Of a DNA stretch of 64,000 bases, positions 34,061 through 46,770 are shown in pieces; the first letter of the stretch is position 1, and each line of letters opens with the position of its first letter. The DNA is from Lepus europaeus. Lineage: Eukaryota; Chordata; Mammalia; Lagomorpha; Leporidae. The notes under the pieces were generated by a model. It worked only from the letters and a program-made list of their open reading frames with translations. It did no database searches and was not told where the DNA came from. The stretch is from contig NC_084850.1 in NCBI RefSeq assembly GCF_033115175.1, forward strand, positions 1,859,024 through 1,923,023. Direction: 5' to 3'. The position numbers and the translations under genes are program-made.

Positions 34061-36215
34061 GGGACTGACTGCCAGAGGCCAAGGGCTGCAGTCAGGGACA
34101 CCTGGTCCTGTGTGTCTTATCTGCAAAAGGCAAAAGAACCTGTGCCCAAGAGTCATGTTTTGTGGTAAAGGGAGTACAGTCACTTGACTGCCATGGTTGG
34201 AAGATCCACACATTTTTGGAGACCAGGAGGTACTCAACTGCTGATTATTACCAGACTCTCGAGCTTGCAGTAACCCCAACGCCTGTGTGTGTGGGGGGGA
34301 ATCAGGATGGAAATTGGGCTCCTGAAGCCCAAGGGTTACTTGAATACTTAAATTCCCCAGAGTATTCTTTCCAAGTATGAGTTCTCACGGAAAAACTCAG
34401 GAAACTGGGAGTATTCATAAGCTAGAGTCTCCCTGTGATATGACTCTGTGCTATGGCCAGGGAATGCAGTGCTGAAATGAGCATCCAGAGAGATGCCATT
34501 AAAGGGAAAAAGCAGGCAAACCTCAATTTCTTCTGTCCTTTTAATCTCTGGTCGATGACAAGTTCAAAGGAAGTCTCATTAGAGCTCCTGGGACCAGATA
34601 TGTAATCGTCAAATACAATTGACTCATGTTCACCAGCACTGCACCTCCCAAATCCTACCTGTAAGAAGAGTTGTAATCAAAATGGGTTTCAAAATCACTC
34701 TTGCCTAACTAGGAACATTCATGCGGAAAGATAACTTTCCCCCTTTCACTTTCCCTCAGTATCTGGTGAACTGAGTTGGGATTACTTGTGCCCAGGAAAG
34801 CTGCACTTGCCTGGCTGGTTAAATGTTTTGCACAGCTGAGGGTTTGCCTCTTTACCTTTCATTAAAAAAAACAACATTTTAGAATCAAAAGCTAAAAATG
34901 TGTCCCATAGTTTCTTGCTTTTTTAAATGAGCAGAGCACCCTCACACCTTCCTTTCCCTTCTCCTTTCCTCTGTTGTTGCAAATGCTCTTCCTCCCACTT
35001 GGGCACGGAAGAAAATAAGGATGGTGGAACCCATATATCACTGTCAAGTATAAGAGCAGATCAATCAAATCCATTCATATTGCCATTAGGTTCATCATTC
35101 CTGGAACCCATACACCCTCATAGATAGACTCGTTGTGTACCAAAAAATAATGTCATTGTAGGTCATGGGACCCAACTACATGGATTGTAGTGTGGCGAAA
35201 CTGAGATCCATTGAAGAAATAATAATTGGTACAGGGTCACATAGTAGCAGGGGCCAAAACCAGAAGCTATTTGTGTGTTTTCTTACTTCCAGAATAGTGT
35301 TTTCAGTGAAGTTCAGGCAAGCACCAGCAGGTGGGAGTAGATTTGTTTGGATGTGGGATGTTCCCAGCACTGAGGAATGAAATTGCATAGGCAATTGGTC
35401 CAGCTTCTCATTTACTACGGAAAACAAGCCTGAAGCCTGAAGTTTTGTTCCTAGGTGCTCTTCTGACTATGACGATTGCCAAAATGTTGGTGGTGATGTT
35501 GAATTTACTTTCAGAACATACATTCCAGAGAATTGCCACCCCCACTTCTCTCCCTAGAGGTAACACTTCATTGAAATTTCTGACTCTCAAGACAAAAATG
35601 GCACAAAAATGCAAAAAAATTTCACAAATACCACTATAATTTATATTTTAAGGTTTTGTCCAATGAATTTATTAGAATATCCATAAAAATCCAGATAGGA
35701 TGAACTTAAATCAGCATATGGGATCATGATATGGGGAAAGAACATTGCCACACAACAGAGAAAGATTCAATTTTGCTGCATGGTAGGGTAAGTTTAGAGG
35801 TAAGGCAAGAAATGAGAGGGTAAAAGGTAAAAGATCAGGCAGAACCTGGCAGAGTGAGCACCACACAGTGCACAATAAAAATGTGTCTAATGAATAAATG
35901 AGGCAAGAAAGATTTTGGCACCAAATTGTCCAAAACAAGTAATTGGGTTTTTATTATTAATATACATATTGTATATATAAATTTTATTTAAGTTCTACAA
36001 ATTTCATGTATTTCATATATTCAGATTCAGGAATGTAGTGATACTTTCTACCCTACCCTCCCTCCTGCTCATGCTCCTGCCCTTCTTACAGGAATTTGAT
36101 TTTTATTATAGACTTAACATTAATCTTTTGAAACATTTGTGTAAGATAATCACATAATCAGAGTAGTACCTCAGAAGAATCTTTTGGTTATTTTGTGAAG
36201 GGGAAATTGGGAGGA
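34061..36215. other. Intergenic DNA upstream of GABRQ, no gene seen
   Basis: No coding or RNA gene seen. AT-rich stretches near 35940-36020 may be very old L1. In human the GABRA3 gene lies beyond this side, divergently oriented, and it does not begin in this window. Confidence 0.4.
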
Positions 36216-36219
36216 AGAG

Positions 36220-37423
36220 AGATTAGGGGTAAGGAGAGAAGTTAAGAGCATATTGCACACCTATGCTTCTAGTAATGGCAGGATAGGTTAGTTGGACTAG
36301 CTATCTCAATGAAGACAACCAAGTAAACTACATGAAACACAGAAAGAAAAATCATCATTTTGAGCTAAGAGATAATGAGGCTAAAATCTAGAAGAAGACA
36401 AGAACCAGTATTAGTGTCAGGAAGACCAGTACTAGAAGCAACTTTTAGTCTTAGGGCATTCACTCAATTTTGGAGAAAGAGTTTTCAAACTGAGCCATTC
36501 TTTTGGTTACATCATGGACAATAGGGACAAAAGTAAAAGCTCAAGGTCCAAACAAGTAAGGGATTTAATAAGCCATCCTGTCACTTTCAACTGAGACCTG
36601 GAGTGGTTACTGTTTTGGCATAATTGTGACCCAGATGTAACCAACTTTGCAGTCTAGGTGCTTATTACTTGAGTAGTTCAAGGAACCTGAACACCTGACC
36701 TTGGATTAAAGCAGACTTGGACAAGTATTGTCCCCAGGCATTTGAAAATACCCCAGCAAATGAAATGACTTTCTGAAAGGAGGTGTTATCTTGGGCCTAG
36801 AATCATTAGCACAAATGATTTTTTATTAACAGGGTAGCATATAGTCAAAGATAACTCATCATAAAGGGAAAATGCACTGTGATAAAAAGGAACAGAGAGC
36901 AAAAAAATAAAAATAAAAACTTCAAAGACTTCAGGTATAAGGATTTTGTGACACAGACTGAAATAACTATGGTTTACTATATTCCAAAAAGAGGATAAGC
37001 TTGAACATTTCTGCAGGCAATGGAAAATCATAAAAAATAATAGTCAACCTGTAAAAGAAATGAGAGGGTCTACAACTAGAAACTATAAAAGTGAAAATTC
37101 AGAATTTAGTAGATGTATTTAGCACAAAGCTAAAACCAGCTAAAAGGAGAAGCACTGAACTGGAAGATAGATTTCAAAAAATTATCCCAAGTTCTTCCTA
37201 GAGAGATAAATTATTTGGAGAAATTAAAAAGGAAGGATGAGATACACAGTGAGCAGAAAGAGAAGATTAGCTACACATTTCCTTAAAGTTTCAGAAGGAG
37301 AAGAGAAAAACATTAGGAAGAAGATGGCTGAAAATTTGAATTCACAGATCAAAAGATCAATGAATCATAGGCAAGATAAATAAATAGAAAACTACTCCTA
37401 GATTTGCAACAGTGAAAGTGAAG
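36220..37423 (+). repeat. Old L1 (L1M-type) 5' region, sense
   Basis: 'ggcaggataggttagttggactagctatctcaatgaagacaacc', 'gaactggaagatagatttc' and 'ggcaagataaataaatagaaaac' match the wording of old L1 5' UTR/ORF1 regions. No long open frame remains. Confidence 0.6.
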
Positions 37424-37434
37424 AAAATATTCTT

Positions 37435-37551
37435 TTTTTAAAGATTTATTTATTTTTATTTGAAAGGCAGAATTACAGAGAGCAGAGGCAGAGAGAGGGA
37501 GAGGGCATTGCAGGTGGCGGCCATACCTGCTATGCCACAGCACCAGCCCCA
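37435..37551 (-). mobile_element. C-SINE, antisense, internally deleted, with TSD
   Basis: Only the A-tail side, the start of the purine block and the opposite terminus ('gctatgccacagcaccagcccc') are present. The middle ~220 bp is missing. It is flanked by the 11-base repeat aaaatattctt at 37424-37434 and 37552-37562. Confidence 0.85.
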
Positions 37552-38347
37552 AAAATATTCTTAAAATTCTATCTATGAACTACATGGAATCTATTCTATT
37601 TGTGTTAATATAACATTAATACAATTGATGAAAATTGTGTTGTAGTAATTATTTACTTGCTGTGACTATGAAAATCTAATGTATTAATAAATTCCTTAAA
37701 AATAAAAAAATAAATAATTAACAAAATATATCTATGCTAATGGTACAATTGCAGATAGTGAGATCCTGATCTAGGGCAGAAGCAGGAGAGTTTGGGACTA
37801 GCTAATAGGAGATAGACCCTGGATTTTTGAAGGCTTTTACTTGATTTAAGCATGAAAGATGATTTTATAAGGATATTATCTATTTCATGACTAGTTGAGA
37901 AAATGTATTTATTTAAATATACTTGTTAGAGCAATCTAACATCTAGGAGCCCTTCTCAGTTGTGTTTGGAAGGCCATTGTCATGTAATTATGTGCCCCTC
38001 ATCTCATGGCTCACCAAAGAGAGAGTATCCTCCGAGTGTGAAATGCTAGTTCCAACTGAGGTCTAATGCCTGATAAAAGTGTGTATATATGGGTTTCTAA
38101 GAGAAAATAGAAGAAAAGTGAATATTTGTAGAAAAGTCTCCTTCTGCTTACCAACTTTCTCGGCTTTCACTCTGTTTCTAATGAAAACTAGATAAAATGA
38201 AAAATTCTGTGGTCCTCTGAGTGTCTTGCTACATCTTAAGGCTTGTCATGTGCACTCACTGGGATACCTAATGCTAGACTGGAGTAAAGTTCCTGCAGAA
38301 GCTTATATTTGTAACAAAGAGAGCTAAAAATGTAATACACTGTCTTT

Positions 38348-38644
38348 TTTATTTTTTTATTTTTGTAAGGGAAAGGGTTTATTGGTGGGGAAACCCGACA
38401 GACTGGAGGGAAGGAAAAGAGGGAGGAGAGCATAAGAGAGAGATCAAGAGGGAGGGAGAGAAAGAGCAAGAGACAGAGAGAGCCACATGTTCAGGAACAG
38501 GTCCTCTTAAAACTTTGCCAGGGGGACAGGCAGGGCAGTAGGAACAGCGAATACCATTAGGATGGGGGTGGAGCTAACACATGTGGTTGGGCCATGGGGT
38601 CACCTGGCTTCCAGCCATGGAGTCAAGGGCTAGAGTCTAGGATG
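38348..38644 (-). mobile_element. Retrocopied LTR RNA with TSD
   Basis: The 14-base repeat aatacactgtcttt is at 38334-38347 and 38645-38658. The insert reads on the minus strand as LTR-like DNA with a TTTTAAG box near 38510, AATAAA at 38383-38378 and an A-rich tail starting about 12 bases further. A tail right after the poly(A) signal plus long TSDs indicate target-primed reverse transcription rather than integrase. Confidence 0.65.
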
Positions 38645-39283
38645 AATACACTGTCTTTAGACAGAGTGAGATTTTACAAGAGTTGTTTATATAAAGACTG
38701 AATGAATGGTCTACTGTCAGAGATGGAATAGAGGGAATTCTGCTCTAATGGGAAGTTGCATCAGAGTGTCTATGTTTTGTTCAAAATCCTTCATGCATTT
38801 GTTCCATTTGAAAGATGAACATTCTTATTTATCACTAACCATTTCTCCAAGAAAGGATATTCGGAGGACAAGACAATCTTCTCTATTGCCTGGTCCAAGT
38901 CAATCAGGGAGATGTCTACAGTGAAGACATGACCTACCTTTATTAGTGGCTCAACAACTTTTACCAAATGTCATAAGTGGAGGAGGTGTTGATCTTTTGA
39001 TTCTGAGTTTTCACATTTTGTTTTCACTTTTCCTGGGCATTCACAATTTATATAGGTCAAAGCTTTCAACTCAAGTGTATGGAAATATGCTTTTTATTAG
39101 CTATAGTATCTTCTTGCAGTATCTTCTTCTCTTACTATTGAGGGGCAGGAGCAGGGAAAATGCTTCCCTAGGTCTAGGGGTTTTCTCCCAGTTACAGGGA
39201 TTTGATTACCAGGAAATCTAGATTGGAATTCCATCACCAGCTACACATGTGTTTCAATCTCTTTATCTTAGCTACCTCATATG

Positions 39284-39332
39284 AAATATTAATTATTAAT
39301 TAATAATAATTAATTAAATATTAATAATTAAT
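39284..39332. repeat. AT-rich simple repeat
   Basis: A run built from 'attaattattaattaataat' units. Confidence 0.8.
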
Positions 39333-40009
39333 GGGACAATCCAGACAGAAGGGAATCCCTATCCATTCCAACATCCTAGCCCTGTGGCCTCCCCTTGCCT
39401 TATCCTCTCAGCAGGGTGTAAGGTTTCTGCTCTCTCTATCTGGAAGGGCTGTGGCCACTACCACATCTGGCCACCAGGAGGCATCATCTCCCCTGGTCTA
39501 ATTGAGGACTGAATCTATCTAATTGTTTCTCTGAATTCAGTCAAGCCAGGCTGACTGAATTAAAAAGAATCTTCAGAAGCTATAAAACAGAGATGATAAG
39601 CAGGGTGGGGCAGAGATCCTTCTGAGGCAGGGAATTTTAGTGCACGAATGGATGGATGAACCTCTATTTCTACCCTGGGATCCTAGTTGCCATTAGCCAC
39701 TCTGCCCTTCAACAGGGTTTTTAGATGGCTAGCTTCTGATCACCCCTGCTCCTGTTCCCAGGGGAGTGAGAAGCAGTGATCTTGTACAAGTTGTGAATGG
39801 GAAGCCCCTAGAATTGTGAAGGGCACAACCTGTGTGGCCACATTTGGTGCCCTTGGTGAGAAGGGCCCTTTTCTTATGTGATTCCCTGAACCCTCCTAGT
39901 CTTGTATCTGTATTTGATTCTAATTATTGTGACCTTGTGTCTTTAGCCATTAGTTCTCTCTGCTTCTCCCTCAGATTAAGTTCTACCTGGCCAGTTTATT
40001 TTATTTCTT

Positions 40010-40066
40010 TTTTTCTTCTTCTTCTCCTTCCTCCTCCTCCTCCTCCTCCTCTTCCTCTTCTCCTTC
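40010..40066. repeat. Pyrimidine tract (left of the solo LTR)
   Basis: A CTT/CCT-repeat tract interrupted by the LTR. It continues at 40787-40842. Confidence 0.85.
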
Positions 40067-40786
40067 TGTTACCGGTGAATGGCAAGGTTCTTGTCTTCGC
40101 GCAAGAAAGAATTCAGGCGTGAGACAGAGTAGTGGAAAGCAAAAAGTGGCAAAGTTTATTAGGGTAGGGATATCCACAAGAACGGATGGGCACCTCTCCA
40201 GACAGGACCTGAGAGAGAGTGTGCAGTCGCTTGGACAGGAGGAAGGAGTGAGGTTACATGGTTGAGTGGAGAGATTACACCTGCCAGGCAGGCCAGGTGG
40301 GCGGCTCAGCATAGAGGTAGAGGGCTGAGCGCGCAGTCCAGTTGAGGCGGAGGGTTTTTAAGGAGATGGGTCTCAGATTCACACATCTCCTCCTGAAACA
40401 AAGGATTTTATGGATGTAAATATTAAGAATCTCCTATTTGAGTTTTTCCCTGAAGGTATCAGACAGGAGGAAGCCTAGCTGGTGCCATCCTGGGTTCAGA
40501 GGAAGGGTGAGCAGGGCCCCCTGGAGAATCGGATCCGGAGCAGGAGCAGGGTGTTTGAAATGCAGATACTGGGCTGCATCTGGGAGATTGTGGAGGATTT
40601 GTCAGGCAGAAGGGGCGGGGATCCCCCGCCTGGCAGGTTATCAGGGGGCAGGGCAGAATGCGAATACTGGGCTGCCCCTGAAACATTATCAGGATGACTT
40701 TGAGATGCAGCATAGGCTGGACATAGAAGTCTTCTCTTTAGCCCTGTTACACACACATAAGCTCATATCTAACTTCCTACCTAACA
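40067..40786 (-). mobile_element. Solo LTR of a class I-like ERV
   Basis: It runs from TGTTACC (left) to CCTAACA (right). On the minus strand it starts TGTTAGGTAGGAAG and ends GGTAACA. AATAAA is at 40160-40155. A 4-bp repeat, cttc, sits on both sides (40063-40066 and 40787-40790), as for gammaretrovirus-type integration. The related LTR at 47878-48522 shares its ends and middle. Confidence 0.85.
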
Positions 40787-40842
40787 CTTCTCCTTCCGTC
40801 TCCTCCTCCTCCTCCTCCTCCTCCTCCTCCTCCTCCTCCTTC
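40787..40842. repeat. (CTC)n tract (right of the solo LTR)
   Basis: About 14 CTC/CCT units follow the LTR directly. Confidence 0.9.
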
Positions 40843-40849
40843 TTAATTT

Positions 40850-41110
40850 TCTGAATGGCTAGTTCACTGCCCAAATGGCTGCAACAGCTAGGGCTGAGCC
40901 ACGCTGAGGCTAAGAGCCAGGATCTGCTTCCTAGTCTCCATGTGGGTGACAGGGGCACAAGCAGTTGAGTCATCTGCTTCTGCTTCCCCAAGCACATTAG
41001 CAGGGAGCTGGATTGGAAGTGGAGCAGCTGGGACTCAAACCAGCACTCATATGGGATACCAGCATTGTAGGGGGCAGCTTAACCCACTGCACCATAAAAC
41101 TGGCCCCCAG
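40850..41110 (-). mobile_element. C-SINE, antisense
   Basis: 'aatggctagttcactgcccaaatgg', 'ttggaagtggagcagctggg' and 'cactgcaccataaaactggcccc'. Old copy; the tail side is lost in the CTC tract. Confidence 0.82.
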
Positions 41111-41899
41111 GTGATTTTTTTTTTTAGTCACTGGACGTTAATATACTGTTTTTGTGGTAATAGCAATAATTCCTAATAAAGAATTCAATCTGTCAGCAAG
41201 TTTAGTCCCTGTACTTCCTCAAATTTCTCTACAATCTCTGAGGAATCAGTAGTGCCCACCGAGTGTTCTTGCTGCTCCTCTCATTCCCCAGGTTACATTT
41301 CAGTTATTTGAGCCATATGAGTGGTTCTATAAAATGAAATACAAACATGAGTGATACCTAGTATTTCCAGGATGAGGAATTGAAGAGCAAGTGTATAATC
41401 CTTAGACTCTTGATTTGCCCTGGTGATTCTCAAAGCCAAATGTAGCAATTGTGACATCCAAGATGGACAGAACCTAGACTCTGAGTCCTCAGATAGAGGG
41501 GAGAGCTGATGACTTTATCTGACCTTATGTGACCTGAAAATCCAGCTTTGTTATGCTAAGATGCTGAGATTTGGAGATTATTTATCATTTCAGTAAAGCC
41601 TAACTTAATAAGTACACTGTTAACTGCTCTCCTCCTGACACCCACATCATTATTGTAAAGGCCTCTTGACAACTCTTTCTTTGTATTTTATAGGTAACTT
41701 GAATCCAAAATATCCAAATCTCATCCTGGGTCCTTGAAAATCTGCTGCTTTTTAGATATTTTCAATCTCTGTGTAGTGATAGGCAGTTGAGACCTGACTG
41801 TGACCTAGAAGTCATCGACAGCATGATCTGTTTCTCCACCCCCATATCTTCTATTTCTCTACCCCAACATCCAGAGAGTCATCACCCATTCATTCACCA

Positions 41900-42685
41900 G
41901 TTATTTATTGAGTAGGGGATACTTTTCTGAGAACTGGGGCATGATAGTAGGAAAATAAAAACAGTGAAAAATCTTACCAGTATGGAATCTATATTCTGGG
42001 AAGGGGGAAGCGAAGACCACTCAGATGAAGTGAGTGAAGTATCTGGTTTGTTCGATGATAAGTGAAATTAAAAAAAAAAACAGCTGTCAAAGAGGGTCAA
42101 AGATGCTGGGCAAATAGGGTTGTGATAGGTAGAAGGTGAGGAAGCTATCTTAAGGCAATCAGGGAAGGATCACTGTGATGGTGGCATTTGAGCAGACTTT
42201 AAAGAAGAGATGGTACAAACCATGTAGACATTTGGGGGGAGAGTAAGGAGCTTAGTGTGACTGTAACAGTGAATGAAGGAGGAAAGGAATAAAGGACTAG
42301 ATCAGAGTGGACACATATGGGCCACTTCATGTTGGGCCTTGTAAACTATTAGAAGACCTTTGACAGTTACCTGGAGTGGGATAGGAACTGATGATGAGTT
42401 TTGGAAATAGAGTGACAGGGTCATACTTATGTTTTAGAAGGATCACACTAACTAAATATTTGGGGAATAGGCTGTAGAGATAGGACAAGGGTAGAAGGAA
42501 AAAAGAACAGTTGGGAAGTGACTGCAATAATTCAGGTGATAGATCAGACCAGAGGGACAGCAGAGGAAGTACTGAAAATTAGTTAGATTCTGGATATCTT
42601 TTCAAAGTAGAGTCAAAATGATTCCCTGATAGATTGGGTATAGGATATTAAAAAAAGAGAGGATGCAAAAATTATTATAGGAGTT
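41900..42685 (+). repeat. Old eutherian LINE-type repeat
   Basis: Phrases such as 'tggaatctatattctgggaa', 'ggcatttgagcagactttaaag', 'gttttagaaggatcacac' and 'tgcaataattcaggtgatag' occur in an order I know from old mammalian repeats. The exact family is not assigned. It is split by the C-SINE at 42690. Confidence 0.45.
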
Positions 42686-42689
42686 TTGG

Positions 42690-42916
42690 CCTGGGAGCTG
42701 GCATTGTGGTATAGTGAGTAAAGCTGCTGCCTGCAATGCCAACATCCCATATAGGCATTGGGTCATGTCCTGGATGCTTCCTGCTAATGGTTTTGGAAAG
42801 CAGCGGCGAATGCCCAAGTGCTTGGGACCCTGCCACCCAAGCTCCTGGCTCATGGCTTTGGCCTGGGCTAACCCTGGCTGTTGTGTCCATCTGGGGAGTG
42901 AACTGGCAGATGGAAG

Positions 42917-42966
<50 letters not shown>

Positions 42967-43005
42967 TATGACTTTTTAATAAATAAATAACTCTTTTTTA
43001 AAAAA
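42690..43005 (+). mobile_element. C-SINE, sense
   Basis: 'gggagctggcattgtggtatagtg', 'gcctgcaatgccaacatcccatatagg', a pure (CT)n run at about 42919-42961 and 'ttaataaataaataac'. Confidence 0.92.
42919..42961. repeat. (CT)n microsatellite within C-SINE
   Basis: About 21 CT units, an expansion of the normal CT-rich part of the SINE. Confidence 0.9.
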
Positions 43006-43169
43006 GAATTTTGGCTGGATCAGTTGGGATAATAGATTTTCTGTTGATTGAGTTGGGCAAGATTCTGGGGAGAAGTTAAAGTGCATGGGAAACCAAGAAC
43101 TTGATTTTGAACATTCTAAGTTTGCTTCAATATGAAGTATCTAAATGATGATGTTATATATGATTTTGT

Positions 43170-43470
43170 ATATGTGATAATCTCCTTCCCTGCCTAGCAC
43201 ATTCCTATTCATTCTCTAAGGCCCAGCTGCCATTATAGAGCTCTTTTCAATTTGCTAGGCAGAGATAGTGATTCCCTTCCTAATACAATAGCATCATCAA
43301 CAATTCTATAGAATAGCATTTTGCTCTTGTATTGCCACTATTACTTTTCATCTCTCTTCCATGATAGATGGGGAGCTCTTTTAGCCCAGGGACTCTTTCC
43401 GATTCATTTAATATCTGCATCAACTATAGTTCAGAGTATTGCTTATAGTGGAACTCAAGAGATATCTGTC
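43170..43470 (+). repeat. L2-like LINE
   Basis: 'attcattctctaaggcccagctgcc', 'gatagatggggagctc' and 'ttgcttatagtggaactcaag' resemble the L2 3' region. Confidence 0.5.
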
Positions 43471-43474
43471 AAAT

Positions 43475-46330
43475 AGCATCCCAGAAATAAAGGAGAAAAC
43501 TGTCCTAAGTTGGAGCTCATGGAGGATGGCAAAGCCTGAGCATGTTAAGGAGTCAGGAGTTGGTAAGGTAATGCTTGGTGGCCTTTTTTATCTTTTATTT
43601 TCATACTTTGGTGATGAAAGGATCTGAAGGCTTGTGTCTCTAACTGTACCTCCGAGAGAACTCTTCTTAGGAAGAAATGTTCTAACTCCAGCAGTAGGTG
43701 GGATTTATAGGGAGCTAGATTCTAGTTTAGACTTATTTATAATGGAGGGAGCATTAGAGTAAGATTCAGAAACTCAAATCCATCCCAGCCCTGCCACAAC
43801 CAGCTGTCTGACAAGTCACTTTCTCTCTCTGATTCTCAATTTCTTCTTACATGAAATTTGACACTGTTAGAATTAAGATCAATTTGGTAAAGCCCCTAGA
43901 ATAGTTAATGACATAATTCTAAATAGCTAGGAGAAAGACTTCTGAATGTGCACACTACAAAAAAAATCTTGGATGTATGAAGTGTTAGATGCTAATTATT
44001 GTAATTTGATCATTAAAATGTATGCATGTATCATGATATTACATTGTACCCCATAAATATGTGCAATTATTGTTTGTCAATAAATAAAAAATTCTTCTAA
44101 AAATAATTGCTAGGGAGGAGTGGCTAAAAGAGAAGCAACACTGATGCAAAACAAAGATGGAATGAGCTCCCTGTTACTGGGGATAGTCAAGTATAATCAT
44201 GTTGTAGGAACCTTATGGAGAGAATTCTAATGGTAGGACAAGCTGAAAATTGAGGTGCTACTCAGTCTTGAGCTTTATAATTCTAAGGATCCCAAGTAAT
44301 AGAACCGCAGACATAAAAAACTGTTACTGAATCTTCCCTGCTAATAATGGAGCACTCATGCCTGATGGCATCTTGCTTCAGTAATACATTGCCTGCCAAT
44401 AATCAAAAAGCTTCTGAAGAGACTGCATGTTTATTTTATTTCCTGACTCAGTCAGCTGGGGCCTCCCATACTAATCTCTCATTTACCCTTTGCAGTTTTG
44501 TCGTAATTGACTCTTGGTTTGGGAGAAGACTTCGGGAGGTAGGGGAGAAAGAGCGAGAGAGAGAGACGGAAATTTGTTTGCTATCTTGGCTTTTCTGTGT
44601 GGCTTGTCACATCTTTTTTGATTTGACGTTTGAAGCTATTCCTATGCTGCTTCTCCCCCATTATGCCCCCCTCCCACTGCTGCTCCCACCACCTGCTCAA
44701 GCTTTCACTCTTGTTGTGGCCTCCTGCCAGAGCCTTCTAATTGGTCCTTTTTTTGGTCTTTATTATCAAAGTTTCTAATTGATCTTTCCATTCAGTGTCC
44801 ATTCCCTCTTCAATCCTATATCCAAGCCATTTACCATTTCAGTACAAGTAACCTGTTTCTTGCCATGTGTACCAGCTCTAATCCAAAAGAGGCTACTGGC
44901 TTTTCCCTGAGTGATCCCCACTTGGCAGATAGTTTGCCACCTTCATCGGCCAAAATCCAATCTAACTTTTAAATCCAAAACCAGATATTCCTCTCCCTAA
45001 AGTCAGCTGTGGGGGTTTTTACTGCATATCCTCTCTCTGCTCTGATCACAGAGAGCCATTTATTCGAGTCCTGTGTATGCATGTCTTATTTCCCTTAACA
45101 GTCTGCAACCCTGGTTTCTCTCACCAGCAGCTACAGTGTCTCCATACATATTCTCATTTTAAAAACAAACTCTTTTTGTCCACCATGATTTCTCCCCTGA
45201 ATCCCTACTTCATTTAACAAGCAAGCAAATAAACTCAATCAGGGTTTGTGTGGGTTGTACTAAAAAGTAATTTTAACACCTAACATCCTAAAAGCACAAA
45301 TTATGTAAGTCATTTAAGGGACTAATTGACAATATAGCAATCTGAGTGAAAAAAAAAAACCTCAATCTCCAAATGATTGATTCCACCAAATGTTGCCTAA
45401 GTGCTCTTAATTAATCAACAAGGAGCTGCATTTGCTCCCTGGTGCCCTTTATCTCCTTTAGAAATGCCAAGCCCAAGGGAAAGGTTGCTTAAACTATTTA
45501 TTTGATTCATTTCTTAGCTTCTGAGCTTGACTAGCTTAAGCCTTTGGTTTGTTCTTGGGGATTATGGAGTTTTTAAGAATTGAGCCATTCTCTAGCTTGC
45601 TCTTAAAGATGCAGGTATGTTGCATGCATTTAATCCCTTGAATTTACAGAATAGCCTAGCACAGAAACCAGAGGTGAGTATAGCATTTATTTGGGCAGCA
45701 TGTATTTCCATAAAACGAGATGACAGGAACTCATCTCAATTCTTCTGACAGTTCTCATGTTCCTAATGTTGTTTATGGGAATATTGCTCATTACGTGAAT
45801 TGATTCTCCTAGATTCATTTTTCCCACCTGATGCCTACTGAGTTAAAGCAGAGAATGAAGGGTCAAAATACTTTAATGCACAGTCATCAAAGCTATGTTT
45901 ACTAACACGGAGACCACTAAACTGTCACAAACGGTTTTCAGAACAGGGTGCACTCATATTCAAATGCAAGACCCTATTCCACAGGTTATTATTGTCAGGA
46001 AAGTATTGTTGTGAATCTGTAGAAGCTATTTAGGAGTCAGCTTTGGAAATAAAGTCAAAGTGACCCTTCAGATGTTTCATGAAATGTAAACATGTCAAGA
46101 GAGCTTTTTTCCAGTGAAATGCATTTTTATGTAACCCTTTATGCAAAACTTCACTTTAGGTTCACTCAGCTTTATTAAAGTAAATGGAAATGCGTGTTCC
46201 AGACACTTAATTTGAAAAATGTATTCCCTATCTCAACTCAAGGGTCAGAAAATGGCCTCTTTACTCCAGAGGACCAATATTAATATTTTAAGCTAGGTAC
46301 TATTATTCTTCTAGTTTTCATCTACAAGTG
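43475..46330. other. Intergenic DNA, no gene seen
   Basis: No exon, RNA gene or recent transposon recognised. The 143-codon frame at 44347-44778 has no family resemblance and lies in low-complexity pyrimidine-rich DNA. Confidence 0.35.
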
Positions 46331-46334
46331 GAGA

Positions 46335-46477
46335 AAATCTATGGAAGTCAGAGCTTGAGCTTTGAAGCCAGATTTCCTGGGTTTGAATTCCAGCTCTGAC
46401 ACTTACTGTATGACCTTAAGCAGGTTGCCTAGCTTCTCTGCGCCTCAGTTTCCTCATCTCTAAAGTGGGATAATAGG
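46335..46477 (+). repeat. MIR SINE (split)
   Basis: 'agcttgagctttgaagccaga', 'cctgggtttgaattccagctctg', 'atgaccttaagcaggttgcc' and 'cctcagtttcctcatctc'. It probably resumes at about 46770 after the inserted C-SINE. Confidence 0.88.
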
Positions 46478-46770
46478 GTGCAGCTTTGTGGTGCAGCAGG
46501 TTAAGCCGTCACTTGGGATTATGGCAATGCATGTAGAGGTGTCTGGGTTCAAGTCCCACATCCACTTCTGATCCAGCTTCCTGATAATGAGCACCCTGGG
46601 AGGCAGCAGTTCATGCTTCAAGTACTTGGGTCCCTGCCATCCATGTTGGAAACTAGATGGAGTTCCTGACTCTTAGTTCTAGTCTGGCTCAGCTTTCAAT
46701 GCTGCAGGTGTTCGGGGACTGAACCAGCAGATGGAAAACCTCTCTATCTTTCAAATACATAAAATAACCT
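46478..46770 (+). mobile_element. C-SINE, sense, inserted in MIR
   Basis: 'gggtgcagctttgtggtgcag', 'gggttcaagtcccacatccact', 'gggactgaaccagcagatgg' and an 'ctttcaaatacataaa' end. Old subfamily. Confidence 0.8.

Noticed and set aside
33131-34279. Several overlapping open frames of 70-138 codons in the CpG island
   Set aside because: Random open frames expected in GC-rich DNA; no domain or splice support, and they overlap on both strands.
40001-40312. Glu/Lys-rich open frame
   Set aside because: It is the CTC/CTT tract read in reverse plus LTR sequence.
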